Assembly: GCA_963773085.1 (NCBI GenBank)
Contig: CAVYZS010000001.1
Location: 372,001-436,000, forward strand
Length of the DNA stretch: 64,000 bases
Origin: JAENVT01 sp963773085
Lineage (GTDB): Bacteria; Actinomycetota; Acidimicrobiia; Acidimicrobiales; Ilumatobacteraceae
Reading direction: 5' to 3'
Under the pieces are notes generated by a model. The model was not told the DNA's origin and did no database searches. It saw only the letters and a list, made by a program, of their open reading frames with translations. Position 1 is the stretch's first letter, and every line of letters begins with the position of its first letter. Below, piece after piece: positions 16,627 to 25,617 of the stretch. The position numbers and the translations under genes are program-made.

Positions 16627-19113
16627 CTAGGTGATGTACCAGCCGATGAGATCGACGATGATGTCCGCGGGGTGCTGGGCCAACACCGCGAAGTATCCGT
16701 TGTTCACGGTGGTAACAAAGTGATTGGCGACGGTGTGGCCTGCCCGTTCGGCATTGACGGTCGACGCCAGCGGTGGCGTGTTGCCGGGGAAGACAGTGAA
16801 GTAGCCCGATCGAAGTGTATTGGTCACCGTCAACGTGCCAGCGACTGCGGTGGACCGGTCGGCGGGGATGTAGGCGTGTCGGGCGAGATCGACGGTTGCG
16901 ACAGGCGTTGTTGTTCCCGTCGTGCGCGTGTCGAGGTACCTGGCGGGGATCATCGGCACGAACAGTCCGGACACGCCCGGCGGGTCGTTGTCGCCCGTGA
17001 ACCACCCGACGACATCGACGATGAGGTGGGTGCCGGACTGTGTGAAGACCTGGATCCGTCCGTCGCCGGCGACGGGGACGATGGCCAGGTTGGCGACGGT
17101 CTGGCCGGTGCGGGCGAGGTTGACGTTGCTGGTCCGCGGGCGGTCGCCGGGTCCCCACAGTGTCACGTATCCGGGGGCGGTCGCCTCGGTGGCGGTGACG
17201 TTGACGACCACGGCCGACGCGCCGGATGGAACCGGTGAGCCCGCACCGCTGGCGATGATGTCGATTGTCCGCCCGGGCTCGGGTGGCGCGCCGCCGGGCG
17301 TGCCGGGGCCGACGCGGGTGTCGAGGAGGCGGTGGGGTTCGACACCAACCAGCCGCCCCGTCGAGGTTGCGCCCGTCAATGTGTAGTAGCCGACGGCGTC
17401 GACGACGAGGTCTGTGGATCTCTGGGTGTATATGGCGACAGTCCCGTTGGCAGCGACGGCGCTGGTGACGAGCGCCGCGAACGTGTCGCCGGGCGCGTCG
17501 ATGTTGAGGTTGCTGGCCACCGGCCGCGGCTGGCCGGCGGGCCACACGGTCACGAAACCGGCGCTCGCTGTGTCGGTGGCTGTGACGTTGAGGACCACGG
17601 CGCTGACGCCGCTCGAAGGGATGCTCGAATGGCCGGTGACGGTGAGGGCGATGGAGGTGTCGGCGGCGATCGGGCCGGTGCTGCTGCGGGTGTCCAGGAT
17701 CCGGGCTGGTTCGATGGCCATGTACCGCGAGGCGAGCTCGGGGAGTGGCAGTTCCTGCACCGCCCCCGGCGGGTTGGTCCCCGGCGGGTTGGTCCCCGGT
17801 GGGGTCGTGTCCGGTGGGGTCGTGTCCGGTGGGGTCGTGTCCGGTGGGGTCGTGCCGGGGAGGGTCGTGTCGGGTGGCGGTGAGGTGTCGACGCAATCGC
17901 CGCTTGTGTCGAAGGCGAAGATCGCTGCGGTCCCGTGCGGTGGCAGCTCGTTGATCGATACGAGCAAATCTCCGTCGGGACGGGCGCGCAGACTCCATGG
18001 CGTCGCCATGATGGTGGCCACACCGTCGATCGCGAATGCGTCGTCGAGCTCCCCGTCCGGGTCGAGGCGCATCACGGTTCCCCACACGTCCTCCTCGGTC
18101 GACTCGGTTGCCACGGCCATCGACTGGTCGTCGAACGCGACGACCCCCATCGCCACCGCGCTCGGCGTATACCAAGCCAGCGCGTTGCCGAGTGCCTGGT
18201 CGAGCTCGCCCGATGGCAACAGCCGCAACAAGAACGACTGCCAGCCGTTCGGATCGACACGCGACGCGCCGGTGATGACGACGATGCCGTCGGAGGTGAC
18301 GGCGACGTCGGTCACGGTATGGTTCTCGGTGAGCGTCACTTGGGTGATCCCGCCCGCTCCGAACGCCGGATCCGCGATGCCGTCGGGCGTGAACCCGTAG
18401 GCGTGCACCGCGCTCGAGATCACCGGCGACCGCGACGATCCGCCCGTCGGGTTGCACACCGAGGCGGCCGAACCACGGCACCGTGCCGGCTCGACCGTCG
18501 ACGCCGAACGTGGAGTCGATCTGGCCGTCGTCGTCGAGGGCGATCACGTCCGGTGCAGCAAACAGCAGCCGCCCGTCGGCACCGATCGCGACGTCGTAGA
18601 TCGGGAACCCGAGATCGGTTACCCCGCCGTCACCAAAGCTGGTGTCGATCGCTCCGTCTCCATCGAGGCGCAACGCGAGCCCGGTCGGCGAACTCCCGAA
18701 CCATCCGGTATCGCCGACCACGATCCGGTCGACGTCGTCGACGGCGACCGCGTAGACGCCGTCATATAGTGTGCCAAGGTCCAAGCGCACGACCCCGGCG
18801 TCGCCGAAGCCGACGTCGCGTTCCCCGTCGGGTGTGAACTTGGCGACGAAGCCCGCCGACTTGTTGCCGGCCACGAGTGATTCCCCTGTTGTGCCGACTG
18901 CGATCAGCGACCCATCCTCGAGGGCGACGGAGTCTTGGATGAAGTATTCGCCGTCGTCGAGCGCCTCGCTGGCGCAGTAGGTCACCGGCGGCGACGCGTC
19001 CGCCGATACCGCCTGACTCACGATCGGCACGGCCAGGGCACATCCGCTGAGCGCTCCGAGCCAGACCGCCGGCCCGGCGACCGTTTCCCGTCACGAGACC
19101 CGCGGCGGCGCAT
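16627..19113 (-). CDS. Secreted delta-60 repeat protein with three LDTR-type domains, two frameshifts
   Basis: This is a large exported protein. From ATG 19113 (GAGGAGGT ribosome-binding site 6 bases upstream) the reading is MRRRGSRDGKR. One missing base near 19080 is needed to enter VAGPAVWLGALSGCALAVP, a signal helix. Delta-60 blades follow (DGSLIAVG, DGRLLFAA, DGRIVAVA, with FTPDG spacers). A second slip near 18410 (one extra base in CTCGAGCGCGGTGCAC) leads to VHAYGFTPDGIADPAFGAGG and further blades. Next comes a Pro/Thr linker of PPDTT repeats, then three copies of a domain with RILDTR / VVLNVTAT / GYVTLW / SNVN / VVGWF signatures, ending VDLIGWYIT at 16627. Such domains occur in secreted actinobacterial proteins and are probably adhesive or surface-associated. 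No enzyme motif was seen. Confidence 0.8.
17766..17870 (-). repeat. 15-bp tandem repeats encoding a Pro/Thr linker
   Basis: About seven units related to CCGGTGGGGTCGTGT (plus strand) lie head to tail. They encode PPDTT, PPGTN and PPGTT steps between the propeller and the LDTR-type domains. Units are near-identical in the middle (four PPDTT) and diverge toward both ends, as expected of slippage-expanded repeats. The reading frame is preserved by the 15-base unit. Confidence 0.85.
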
Positions 19114-19270
19114 GCCGCACCTCCTCGTCGAACACTGTGCTTCAGCTACACCACGACCGGCTGCGCGATCCAAGAGGCGAACGACCTCCAGCGAGACCCG
19201 CCGACGTCAACGCCGAGCACGGCCAGATCCTGGTGGTCGGACCACGGTCTGTGGGTCGGTCTGGCGGGTG

Positions 19271-19546
19271 TCAATCCGCCCGGTAGCGGTGAATCGGAAA
19301 GGGATACCCGAGCAGCACGCAGTAGACGAACAAGATCACCAGGGGCGCGACGAGTCCGATGATGCCCAGGGTGATGCCCAGACGAGCGCGACCGCTCGCT
19401 TCGGGCTCCTCACGAAGTGCGCCGCGGCCGCAAATGATCGCTGCGATCGAGGCGACGATTCCTGGGATTGGCAGCAGTCCGGCCAGGCCGAGACCGACGG
19501 CGAAGCCCGAGAGTGATTGGTTCTTGGTGGTGGTGGCGGTGTTCAT
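19271..19546 (-). CDS. DUF4190-type small membrane protein
   Basis: This protein of about 91 aa reads MNTATTTKNQSLSGFAVGLG. Its helices are VGLGLAGLLPIPGIVASIAAIICGRGA and LGITLGIIGLVAPLVILFVYCVLLG, with the cytoplasmic loop ALREEPEASGRAR between them. The order (polar N-terminus, helix, GRxAL, basic/acidic loop with GRA, helix) is that of the DUF4190 family, whose function is unknown. I place the start at ATG 19546. The frame stays open 50 codons upstream to 19696, but that part lacks family similarity and overlaps the response-regulator 3' end on the same strand. No clear ribosome-binding site is visible. Confidence 0.7.
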   Translation of the reverse strand: MNTATTTKNQSLSGFAVGLGLAGLLPIPGIVASIAAIICGRGALREEPEASGRARLGITLGIIGLVAPLVILFVYCVLLGYPFPIHRYRAD

Positions 19547-19655
19547 TCGGTCAAGGTAGGCAATCAGATCGTTGGCGTCACCCGCCGCGATGATGGATGC
19601 GTCTCCGCCGTGCGAGGGAGACAGGTTGGCCTTCGCGGCCGATGTCAGACAGCGA

Positions 19656-20330
19656 CTAGTCGTTTCGTCCGCCGGCAACCACCAAGCCGAGCTCATACGA
19701 CAAGATGACGGCCTGCACCCGGTCGCGCAGGCCGAGCTTCATCAACACGTGGGCGACGTGGCTCTTCACGGTTGCCTCCCCGACGAAGAGCGTGGTGGCG
19801 ATCTCGGCGTTGCTCCACCCCTTCGCCAGGTGCAACAAAACCTCTCGCTCTCGAGGTGTCAACGAGTCGACCGCCCGCATGTCGGTGGACTTCGGCTGTG
19901 GCCGGCTGGCGAACTCGCCGATCAGACGCTTCGTGATCGCCGGGGCCAGCAAGGCGTTGCCTTCGGCGATGACTCGGACAGCGTGCACCAGTTCGTCGCG
20001 GGTGGCATCTTTCAAGAGGAACCCGCTGGCGCCGGCACGCAACGCGTCGTACACGTACTCGTCGAGGTCGAACGTCGTCAGAATGAGGACGCGTAGTGGA
20101 TCGGTCACGTGATCCCCGGCGATCTCGCGCGTGGCTGCGATCCCGTTGAGTCGTGGCATACGAATGTCCATCAACACGACATCAGGGCGCAACGAACGCG
20201 CCAACCGAACGGCAACGTCGCCGTCCTCGGCCTCCCCGATCACCTCGATGTCATCGTGTGCGTCGAGGATGGTCCGGAAGGCCGATCGGACGATCGGCTG
20301 ATCGTCTACCACCAGGACCGAGATCGTCAC
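19656..20330 (-). CDS. NarL/LuxR-family response regulator
   Basis: The receiver domain shows ISVLVVDDQPIVRSA (acidic pair DD), the phospho-acceptor Asp in PDVVLMDIRMPRLNG, ILTTFD (Thr) and FLLKDA (Lys). A LuxR-type helix-turn-helix follows: LTPREREVLLHLAKGWSNAEIA ... VKSHVAHVLMKLGLRDRVQAV. The start GTG 20330 directly precedes the receiver strand and lies 4 bases after the kinase stop; a longer start at 20402 would add 24 unrelated residues. It forms a two-component system with the histidine kinase upstream and is likely phosphorylated by it. The target genes are unknown. Confidence 0.93.
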   Translation of the reverse strand: MTISVLVVDDQPIVRSAFRTILDAHDDIEVIGEAEDGDVAVRLARSLRPDVVLMDIRMPRLNGIAATREIAGDHVTDPLRVLILTTFDLDEYVYDALRAGASGFLLKDATRDELVHAVRVIAEGNALLAPAITKRLIGEFASRPQPKSTDMRAVDSLTPREREVLLHLAKGWSNAEIATTLFVGEATVKSHVAHVLMKLGLRDRVQAVILSYELGLVVAGGRND

Positions 20331-20334
20331 GACA

Positions 20335-21528
20335 TCACCGCGGGATGCTGGCCTCGACTCGGAAGCCTCCGAGCGGCCGCAACACGTACGAGAACTGACC
20401 ACCCAGCAGTTCCACCCGTTCGCGCAGTCCGATCAGGCCGGTACCCGGACGGGTGTCGCGAGCGGGCGACCCGGCCCGTTCGTCACCGTCATTGTCGACG
20501 ACGATGACCACCTCGCCGGGACCGATGTCGATCGACACGACCGCCGACGACGTGGGGGCGTGCTTGAGAACGTTGGTCAACGACTCCTGGATCACTCGAT
20601 ATGCAGCCAGATCGACGGCCGACGGCAGGTCGCAGGTCGACCCGATGATGGAAGCATCGACCCGCAGGCCACTTGCCTGCACGCCGTCGATGAGGTCGCC
20701 GAGTCGAGCGAGGCCCGGACGGGGACTGATCGGTGCCCGCTCGTCGCCGCGCAGCAAACCGATCAGCAGACGCAGCTCCGTCATGGCTTCTCGGCCGCTG
20801 TGGGCCAGTGAATCGAACGTCGCTCGCCGTGTCGACTCGTCCATCGCCGCCGTGCTGGCGGCTGCCTCGGCCTGCACGACCAACAGCGTGACGTGGTGGG
20901 CGACGACATCGTGCAGCTCCCGCGCCACGCGAGCGCGCTCGGCAGCGCGCGCCCCCTCGATCTCGCGCAGGCGGACCGTCTCGAGGTGATCAGCGCGTGC
21001 TCGTAGTTCGACGATCAGTTCACGGCGGGTCCGCAGGTAAGCGCCTGTCAAGGGTGCGCCGATCAGGACGAGCACAACGATCCACCAATCCAAGGGATCC
21101 GAGTCCGCGGTGAGGGCCGTGCCGATCGCTGCCGTCACCACCGTGACGGCGAGTACTGCGAAGCGGGTCGTGCGTGCCGCGAACTCGAAAACGCCGGCCA
21201 AAGCGACGAGTGGTGTGAACGGGAGCAATGGGTCGGCCCAGTCGGCGCTTCCATAGAGTGCAGCGCCGATTCCGACCAGCAACCAGACCGGCACAGGGAA
21301 TCGGCGCCGCCAGAGCAAGGCCGCGGCGCAGGCGACCTGCACGATGATCGCCGGCACCGGAAGGTCAGGCTCGCCCGCCTTCGTCGCCGCGAATGCTGCG
21401 GTCGACAGCGACAGGGCGAGGGCGATCGCGGCGACGATGACGTCGAGCAGCTGCGGGCCCAGTTCCCGATCGTCCGAATCGATCGCAATCACCGGGGCAA
21501 GGTTACGAGCTGAGACCTGCGCAGTCAT
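20335..21528 (-). CDS. NarL-type sensor histidine kinase (HisKA_3)
   Basis: The N-terminal sensor has about six membrane helices (residues about 30-165) with little extracytoplasmic sequence, so it probably senses in or near the membrane. Next are a coiled linker and the HisKA_3 dimerisation motif RARVARELHDVVAHHVTLLVVQ with the phospho-His in ELHDVV. The ATPase domain has RVIQESLTNVLKHA (N box), IVVDNDGD and GTGLIGLRERVELLGG (G box). ATG 21528 is preferred (MTAQVSARNLAPV); a start at 21561 is possible. It is encoded just upstream of its presumed partner regulator. Confidence 0.9.
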   Translation of the reverse strand: MTAQVSARNLAPVIAIDSDDRELGPQLLDVIVAAIALALSLSTAAFAATKAGEPDLPVPAIIVQVACAAALLWRRRFPVPVWLLVGIGAALYGSADWADPLLPFTPLVALAGVFEFAARTTRFAVLAVTVVTAAIGTALTADSDPLDWWIVVLVLIGAPLTGAYLRTRRELIVELRARADHLETVRLREIEGARAAERARVARELHDVVAHHVTLLVVQAEAAASTAAMDESTRRATFDSLAHSGREAMTELRLLIGLLRGDERAPISPRPGLARLGDLIDGVQASGLRVDASIIGSTCDLPSAVDLAAYRVIQESLTNVLKHAPTSSAVVSIDIGPGEVVIVVDNDGDERAGSPARDTRPGTGLIGLRERVELLGGQFSYVLRPLGGFRVEASIPR

Positions 21529-21597
21529 CCGCCATATGGGTGAGATCGTGATCTGCCGCAATCACCGGCTGCTGGTCGCACCCATCGCCGGACAGTC

Positions 21598-21688
21598 GGG
21601 CGCGATTCCGGAAGTGCGGGTTCTGGTCCCGCGCCCATGGAGCCTCAACGGGCGCGATTCCGGAATTCCCACTTCCAGTTTCGCGCCC
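21598..21688. repeat. Two tandem 39-bp GGGCGCGATTCCGGAA hairpin elements
   Basis: Two elements, 21598-21636 and 21650-21688, are each exactly 39 bases. Both begin GGGCGCGATTCCGGAA and end CGCGCCC, and they are separated by 13 bases. Their terminal GGGCGCG and CGCGCCC arms are complementary, so each can fold. A related longer element with the same ends lies at 46984-47074. They sit in the intergenic space between the divergently transcribed kinase and the gene at 21807, and look like a dispersed intergenic palindrome family of this genome. Confidence 0.75.
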
Positions 21689-21806
21689 GAGGAGGCTGGA
21701 TCGAACGGGGGACACCGAACGTTGCCCTCGGGCGGGATCGGACGGGTGAGACCGCGAAACAGGATCTCGTCGTCGAGGAGTTCGATCTCGCCTGCGGCCC
21801 GGCCAT

Positions 21807-22637
21807 GTGGAAACCTTCACCATTGTGCCGGCTGTGCCTGACGCACGGGAGCTGTTTCGTGTCGCACCCGATGACTACGTCGCTGAGCGGACGCGGCTGG
21901 TCAAAGAGGCACGGGCGGCAGGTGACCGGGCACTGGCCAAGTTCTATTCGGAGCTCAAACGACCGAACCTGTCTTTGTGGGCGGTCCTTGCCGCGGACGA
22001 CGCAGCCGCGATTCGCCACGTCGTGACATCGACGACCGAGCTCGGGAAGGTCCAGGTTGAAGGCGGCACACCAACTGCGCTGTCGTCAGCGACGCAGCGA
22101 CGCAGAGTGGCGCTCGAGGCGCTCGTCGATCGGGCGGTGACGGAGCTGGCCAAGTGGGTGTCTGCTGCCGAGAGCCGTCGTGGAGAGATTCGCGGGATCG
22201 TCGATCAGTTGTCGCGCCATCCCGACCTGACCGAGGCCTGGATCGATGGCACGTTGCGTGACCTTCCCGCCGAAATGATCGGATTCGCCGTCTATGCGGA
22301 CATGCCCGTGGCGGCTCGAAGCGGTGGTGGCTCAACGGTCAAAGCGGCTGTTGCTGCACCTAGCGACAGCGGCACGAGAGGTCGAGCGACCGAGGCGGAG
22401 ACTCCGGTGGTGCGGCCTGACGAGGTCCGTCGGGCGCAACGGGCTGTCGCCACCACCGCCCGGGAGCTGGCCACCGTCGAACGGCGACTCGACAAGGCGC
22501 GCCGCGCAGCTCGAGAGGCCGAGGATGCGCTGCACGTCGCCGAGAAGGACCATGCGGCCGCCGAGCAACGGCACGAGGAGGCAAACGCGACTCTCGAGAC
22601 AGCGCGAGCGCTTCAAAGTTCAGGAAGTCTCCGATGA
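21807..22637 (+). CDS. Hypothetical protein with C-terminal coiled coil
   Basis: I do not recognise this 276-aa protein. The first two thirds are helical and charged (FRVAPDDYVAERTRLVKEARA, FYSELKRPNLSLWAVLAADD). An Ala/Gly/Ser-rich hinge follows near residues 168-190. The last 80 residues are a heptad-like coiled coil (ATTARELATVERRLDKARRAAREAEDALHVAEKDHAAAEQRHEEA, given here in parts). There is no signal peptide or membrane helix. The start is GTG 21807; no strong ribosome-binding site is visible, and another start inside the first few codons cannot be excluded. It is a single gene, divergent from the kinase. Confidence 0.65.
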   Translation: METFTIVPAVPDARELFRVAPDDYVAERTRLVKEARAAGDRALAKFYSELKRPNLSLWAVLAADDAAAIRHVVTSTTELGKVQVEGGTPTALSSATQRRRVALEALVDRAVTELAKWVSAAESRRGEIRGIVDQLSRHPDLTEAWIDGTLRDLPAEMIGFAVYADMPVAARSGGGSTVKAAVAAPSDSGTRGRATEAETPVVRPDEVRRAQRAVATTARELATVERRLDKARRAAREAEDALHVAEKDHAAAEQRHEEANATLETARALQSSGSLR

Positions 22638-22757
22638 GTGCAGTGGAGCTCCTGGATTCGAACGTGTCGTGTGTCGCCTTCTACCTCCTGTGACATCTGA
22701 CCCATCGGGTCGGGGAACTATCTGCCGGGCGCCGGCGACCGGACATGTGTGGGACAT

Positions 22758-23381
22758 ATGAGAACGTTGGGACGGCTGCGCCTCGTGGCTACCTCAATGC
22801 TCGTGCTCGCCTCCGCAACAGCGTGTGGCAGCGATGGCCCTGCGGCGCTGCAGGGTGTGGTTCGTACCCCGGCTCTGACCGTGTCCTCCGTCAGCCTTCC
22901 CAGCGCTGTGGACGGCAGTGCTCCGGTGGTGATGAAGCCACCCGCTGGCCAGCTGTATCTCGTCTACTTCGGCTATACCAATTGCCCGGATGTGTGCCCG
23001 ACGACGCTGAGCGACATCCGCGTCGCTCTCGACGACCTTCCCGACGATCTCGCCGAGCGCGTCACGGTCGCGATGGCAACCGTCGACCCCGAGCGCGACA
23101 CTGCCCAAGCGCTCACGAGCTACCTTGGTCACTTCTTCGAGAACGGCATCCCCCTGCGAACGACTGATACCAAGGTGCTCGACGCCGCAACAGAGGCATT
23201 CGGTGTGCAGTACGAACTCGGCGCTCCGGACCCAAACGGCGGGTATGCCGTGGCCCACACCGCCTTTACGTACGTCGTCGATGACACCGGCACAGTGGTC
23301 GTGGAGTGGCCGTTCGGCTTCGAAACGCGGTCCATGACCTCTGATCTTCGCTATCTACTCGACCAGAAGGAATCACAATGA
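22758..23381 (+). CDS. SCO1/SenC-family copper chaperone lipoprotein
   Basis: Sco proteins deliver copper to the CuA site of cytochrome c oxidase on the outer face of the membrane. A signal and lipobox (MLVLASATAC) are followed by a thioredoxin-fold domain. It has the copper-binding CxxxC in GYTNCPDVCPTTLSD, VTVAMATVDPERDT, and the third ligand His in YAVAHTAFTYVVDD. The length (about 207 aa) is typical. ATG 22758 is chosen; GTG 22749 is also in frame. It is first in a five-gene operon, with its stop overlapping the PCuAC start by ATGA. Confidence 0.93.
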   Translation: MRTLGRLRLVATSMLVLASATACGSDGPAALQGVVRTPALTVSSVSLPSAVDGSAPVVMKPPAGQLYLVYFGYTNCPDVCPTTLSDIRVALDDLPDDLAERVTVAMATVDPERDTAQALTSYLGHFFENGIPLRTTDTKVLDAATEAFGVQYELGAPDPNGGYAVAHTAFTYVVDDTGTVVVEWPFGFETRSMTSDLRYLLDQKESQ

Positions 23382-23926
23382 ACACTCGATCCGCCGTCAG
23401 CCGCCCCCTCACGCGAACACTGCTCGCCGCTGCCGTGGGAGCACTCGCCCTCACCGGATGCGGTGATGATTCCAGCTCCACGGCATCGAGTGCGAGCAGC
23501 GCCTCCGCAGTTGAGGTCTCGGGTGTTTGGGCCCGAACGTCGCCGGCCGCCGCCGTCGCTGGGGCCGCGTACATGATGATCGACAACAGCGGCGGCACCG
23601 ATGACGCACTCATCGGCGCGAAGGTAGATCCGTCCGTTGCCGCTCGGGCCGAACTTCACGAGACCACGGCGGCCTCGACCGCCGGCTCGTCGAGCATGAC
23701 AATCGGTTCTGTCCCGGTCGAAGGAGCGATGATGGAGATGAAGCCGGTCGACCGGATCGCCGTGCCGGCAGGCGGGTCGGTAGCGCTCGAGCCGGGGGGA
23801 TACCACATCATGCTTCTCGAGCTCGTGAAGCCACTCGAGGTGGGGACCACGGTCGATGTCACCCTGAGCTTCGAAAAGTCCGGCGATAAGGTGGTCACTG
23901 CTGATGTCCGTGACACCGCACCGTGA
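23378..23926 (+). CDS. PCu(A)C-type copper chaperone lipoprotein
   Basis: A DUF461/PCuAC chaperone hands Cu(I) to Sco or directly to oxidase CuA. The lipobox is LALTGC, then a Ser-rich linker. The domain has VSGVWARTSPAAAVAGAAYM, the start of the copper motif in ELHETT, MMEMKPVDRIAVPAGG, and GGYHIMLLELVKPL. These form the family's H(M)X10MX21HXM set, with the first Met ligand position slightly altered in spacing. It overlaps the Sco1 stop by ATGA and the next gene by 23 bases, so the operon is tightly coupled. Confidence 0.92.
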   Translation: MNTRSAVSRPLTRTLLAAAVGALALTGCGDDSSSTASSASSASAVEVSGVWARTSPAAAVAGAAYMMIDNSGGTDDALIGAKVDPSVAARAELHETTAASTAGSSSMTIGSVPVEGAMMEMKPVDRIAVPAGGSVALEPGGYHIMLLELVKPLEVGTTVDVTLSFEKSGDKVVTADVRDTAP

Positions 23927-24299
23927 AACCCGGCGCTCTCTCCTGCGTGCGTCGCTGACCCTCGTCGCACTTGCCCTGCTGACCGTCTCTGCCACATCGT
24001 GTGGTGACGCGAGCAGCGGTTCGGCATCAGCTCCTCGGGTCTACGACATCGTGGTGCCTCTCGGGACCCAAGACCGACTCGCACGCGGTGAGACCGTCTC
24101 GTTGATGCCGACGCGGCTGGAGTTCAAGGTCGGGGACACGTTGCGGATCCGCAACGACGACACAGTTGCCCAGACCGTCGGGCCCTACCGCGTCCAGGCG
24201 GGCACACAGTTCGAGCTGAAGTACAGCATGCCTGGGCAATACGGAGGAGTTTGCGCTCTCTCCAAGTACTCCCGATTCGAGATCGTGATCACGGAATGA
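23904..24299 (+). CDS. Cupredoxin-like lipoprotein lacking the usual His ligand
   Basis: This 131-aa exported lipoprotein (signal LLRASLTLVALALLTVSATSC) has a cupredoxin-like beta barrel: PTRLEFKVGDTLRIRNDDTVAQTVGPYRV, then FELKYSMPGQYGGVCALSKY and FEIVITE. The fold landmarks are present, but the first copper-ligand His of the usual VxHTVG position is Gln (VAQTVG). Around the Cys (GGVCALSKYSRF) the expected second His and axial Met are absent. It may bind copper differently or have lost binding. The start ATG 23904 overlaps the PCuAC 3' end. Confidence 0.75.
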   Translation: MSVTPHRETRRSLLRASLTLVALALLTVSATSCGDASSGSASAPRVYDIVVPLGTQDRLARGETVSLMPTRLEFKVGDTLRIRNDDTVAQTVGPYRVQAGTQFELKYSMPGQYGGVCALSKYSRFEIVITE

Positions 24300-24796
24300 A
24301 GGCCGCGATCGCTACCGCGGTGCTCGCCGTGCTGGCGGGTATCGCCGGCTGCGCCGGTGGCGACGGCGATCAAGTCTCCTACGTGGCGAACGACCTCCGC
24401 ACCGGTGAGGAGGTCTCGGTCGCATCGCTGCGTGGAGCACCGGCATTGCTCGTGAGCTGGACGACATGGTGCGCCGAGTGCGACGAGGAGCTGTCGGGGC
24501 TGCAGACCTTCGCGGCCTCGCCGCTGAGGGAGGGCATCGAGATCGTGGCGGTCAACCTCGATGTATCCGCATCCGTCGACGAGATCGAGGCCAAGATCGC
24601 CGACCACGGCCTGACTACTGCCCTGTGGCGCGATCGCCGCAACGAGTTCAAGGGCACGTTCGGCGCGTTGGGTGTTCCCACGACCGTTCTCCTCGACGCT
24701 GACGGTGTGGTCGTCGACCTGTTCCCCGGCGCGGTCGACTTCGGCGACGAGGCGGTCATCGCCGCGTTGGAAAAGGTCCGGGGCGATCAACCTTGA
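24296..24796 (+). CDS. TlpA/ResA-like thioredoxin lipoprotein
   Basis: This exported thiol-disulfide protein has a signal and lipobox (LAVLAGIAGC), then a thioredoxin fold with the redox CxxC in VSWTTWCAECDEELSG, the cis-Pro turn in GALGVPTTVLLDADG and a C-terminal helix. In Sco/CcdA operons such proteins reduce the apo-CuA site or cytochrome c cysteines, and CcdA regenerates them. The start ATG 24296 sits in an ATGA overlap with the cupredoxin stop. Its stop overlaps the TTG start of ccdA. Confidence 0.9.
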   Translation: MKAAIATAVLAVLAGIAGCAGGDGDQVSYVANDLRTGEEVSVASLRGAPALLVSWTTWCAECDEELSGLQTFAASPLREGIEIVAVNLDVSASVDEIEAKIADHGLTTALWRDRRNEFKGTFGALGVPTTVLLDADGVVVDLFPGAVDFGDEAVIAALEKVRGDQP

Positions 24797-25599
24797 CCGC
24801 AGCATTGGGGCTCATCGTGGGTTCCAGCAACGAAGTCGTCCGCGACGGTTCGATCTTGTTCGCAATCCCCATAGCGGTCGCGGCGGGTGTCGTGTCGTTC
24901 CTCTCGCCCTGCGTGCTGCCGCTCGTGCCGGGCTATCTCTCCTACGTGACGGGGATGCCGGCGGGTGAGCTCGCTCTGGTACCGACCGACCACCCAGTGA
25001 CGAGCACGACCCGCCAGACAGTGATCGGCGCGACGGGTTTCGTGCTGGGCATCTCGGTGGTGTTCGTCTCGTTCGGCGCAGTCTTCGGGGCGTTCGGACG
25101 CGTCCTGCGTGAGAACGAAGAGGTTCTCGCCCGGGTGTTCGGCGTGCTGACGATCCTGCTCGGCATGATGCTGGCGGGCGTGTTCGGCCGAATCGCCTTC
25201 TTCAACAAGGAGGCGAGGTTCCACCAACTTCCGCGGGCTGGTTGGGTGGGCGCGCCGCTGCTCGGAATGACCTTCGCCCTCGGATGGACACCGTGCATCG
25301 GGCCGACGCTCGGAGCGGTGCTCGGCCTCGCCGCGTCGAGCAACCAGGCGTCAGCGACCCGCGGCGCCGTACTGTCGCTGGCCTACTGCCTCGGCCTCGG
25401 TGTTCCGTTCCTCATCACCGGGTTGGCGTTCGGGCGGGCGATGCGAGCCATGTCGGTGGTGAAGCGCCACTACCGCGCCGTCATGACCTTTGGTGGTGTG
25501 ATGCTGATCGTCATCGGCACACTCCAAGTGACCGGCATGTGGACCGAACTGATGGACCAGCTGCAGAGCAAGTTCGGCGGCGTCAACTTGCCGCTGTAA
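24793..25599 (+). CDS. ccdA: CcdA-type cytochrome c biogenesis / thiol-reductant transporter
   Basis: This 268-aa membrane protein with six expected helices moves reducing equivalents across the membrane. The paired Cys-Pro sites are visible in VVSFLSPCVLPLVPGYLSY and FALGWTPCIGPTLGAVL, the hallmark of CcdA/DsbD-beta proteins. The TTG start 24793 overlaps the TlpA-like stop (TTGA). It is last in the copper / oxidase maturation operon and is the probable electron source for the TlpA-like and Sco proteins encoded upstream. Confidence 0.92.
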   Translation: MTAALGLIVGSSNEVVRDGSILFAIPIAVAAGVVSFLSPCVLPLVPGYLSYVTGMPAGELALVPTDHPVTSTTRQTVIGATGFVLGISVVFVSFGAVFGAFGRVLRENEEVLARVFGVLTILLGMMLAGVFGRIAFFNKEARFHQLPRAGWVGAPLLGMTFALGWTPCIGPTLGAVLGLAASSNQASATRGAVLSLAYCLGLGVPFLITGLAFGRAMRAMSVVKRHYRAVMTFGGVMLIVIGTLQVTGMWTELMDQLQSKFGGVNLPL

Positions 25600-25617
25600 C
25601 GGCGCCTCACGCCCCTG

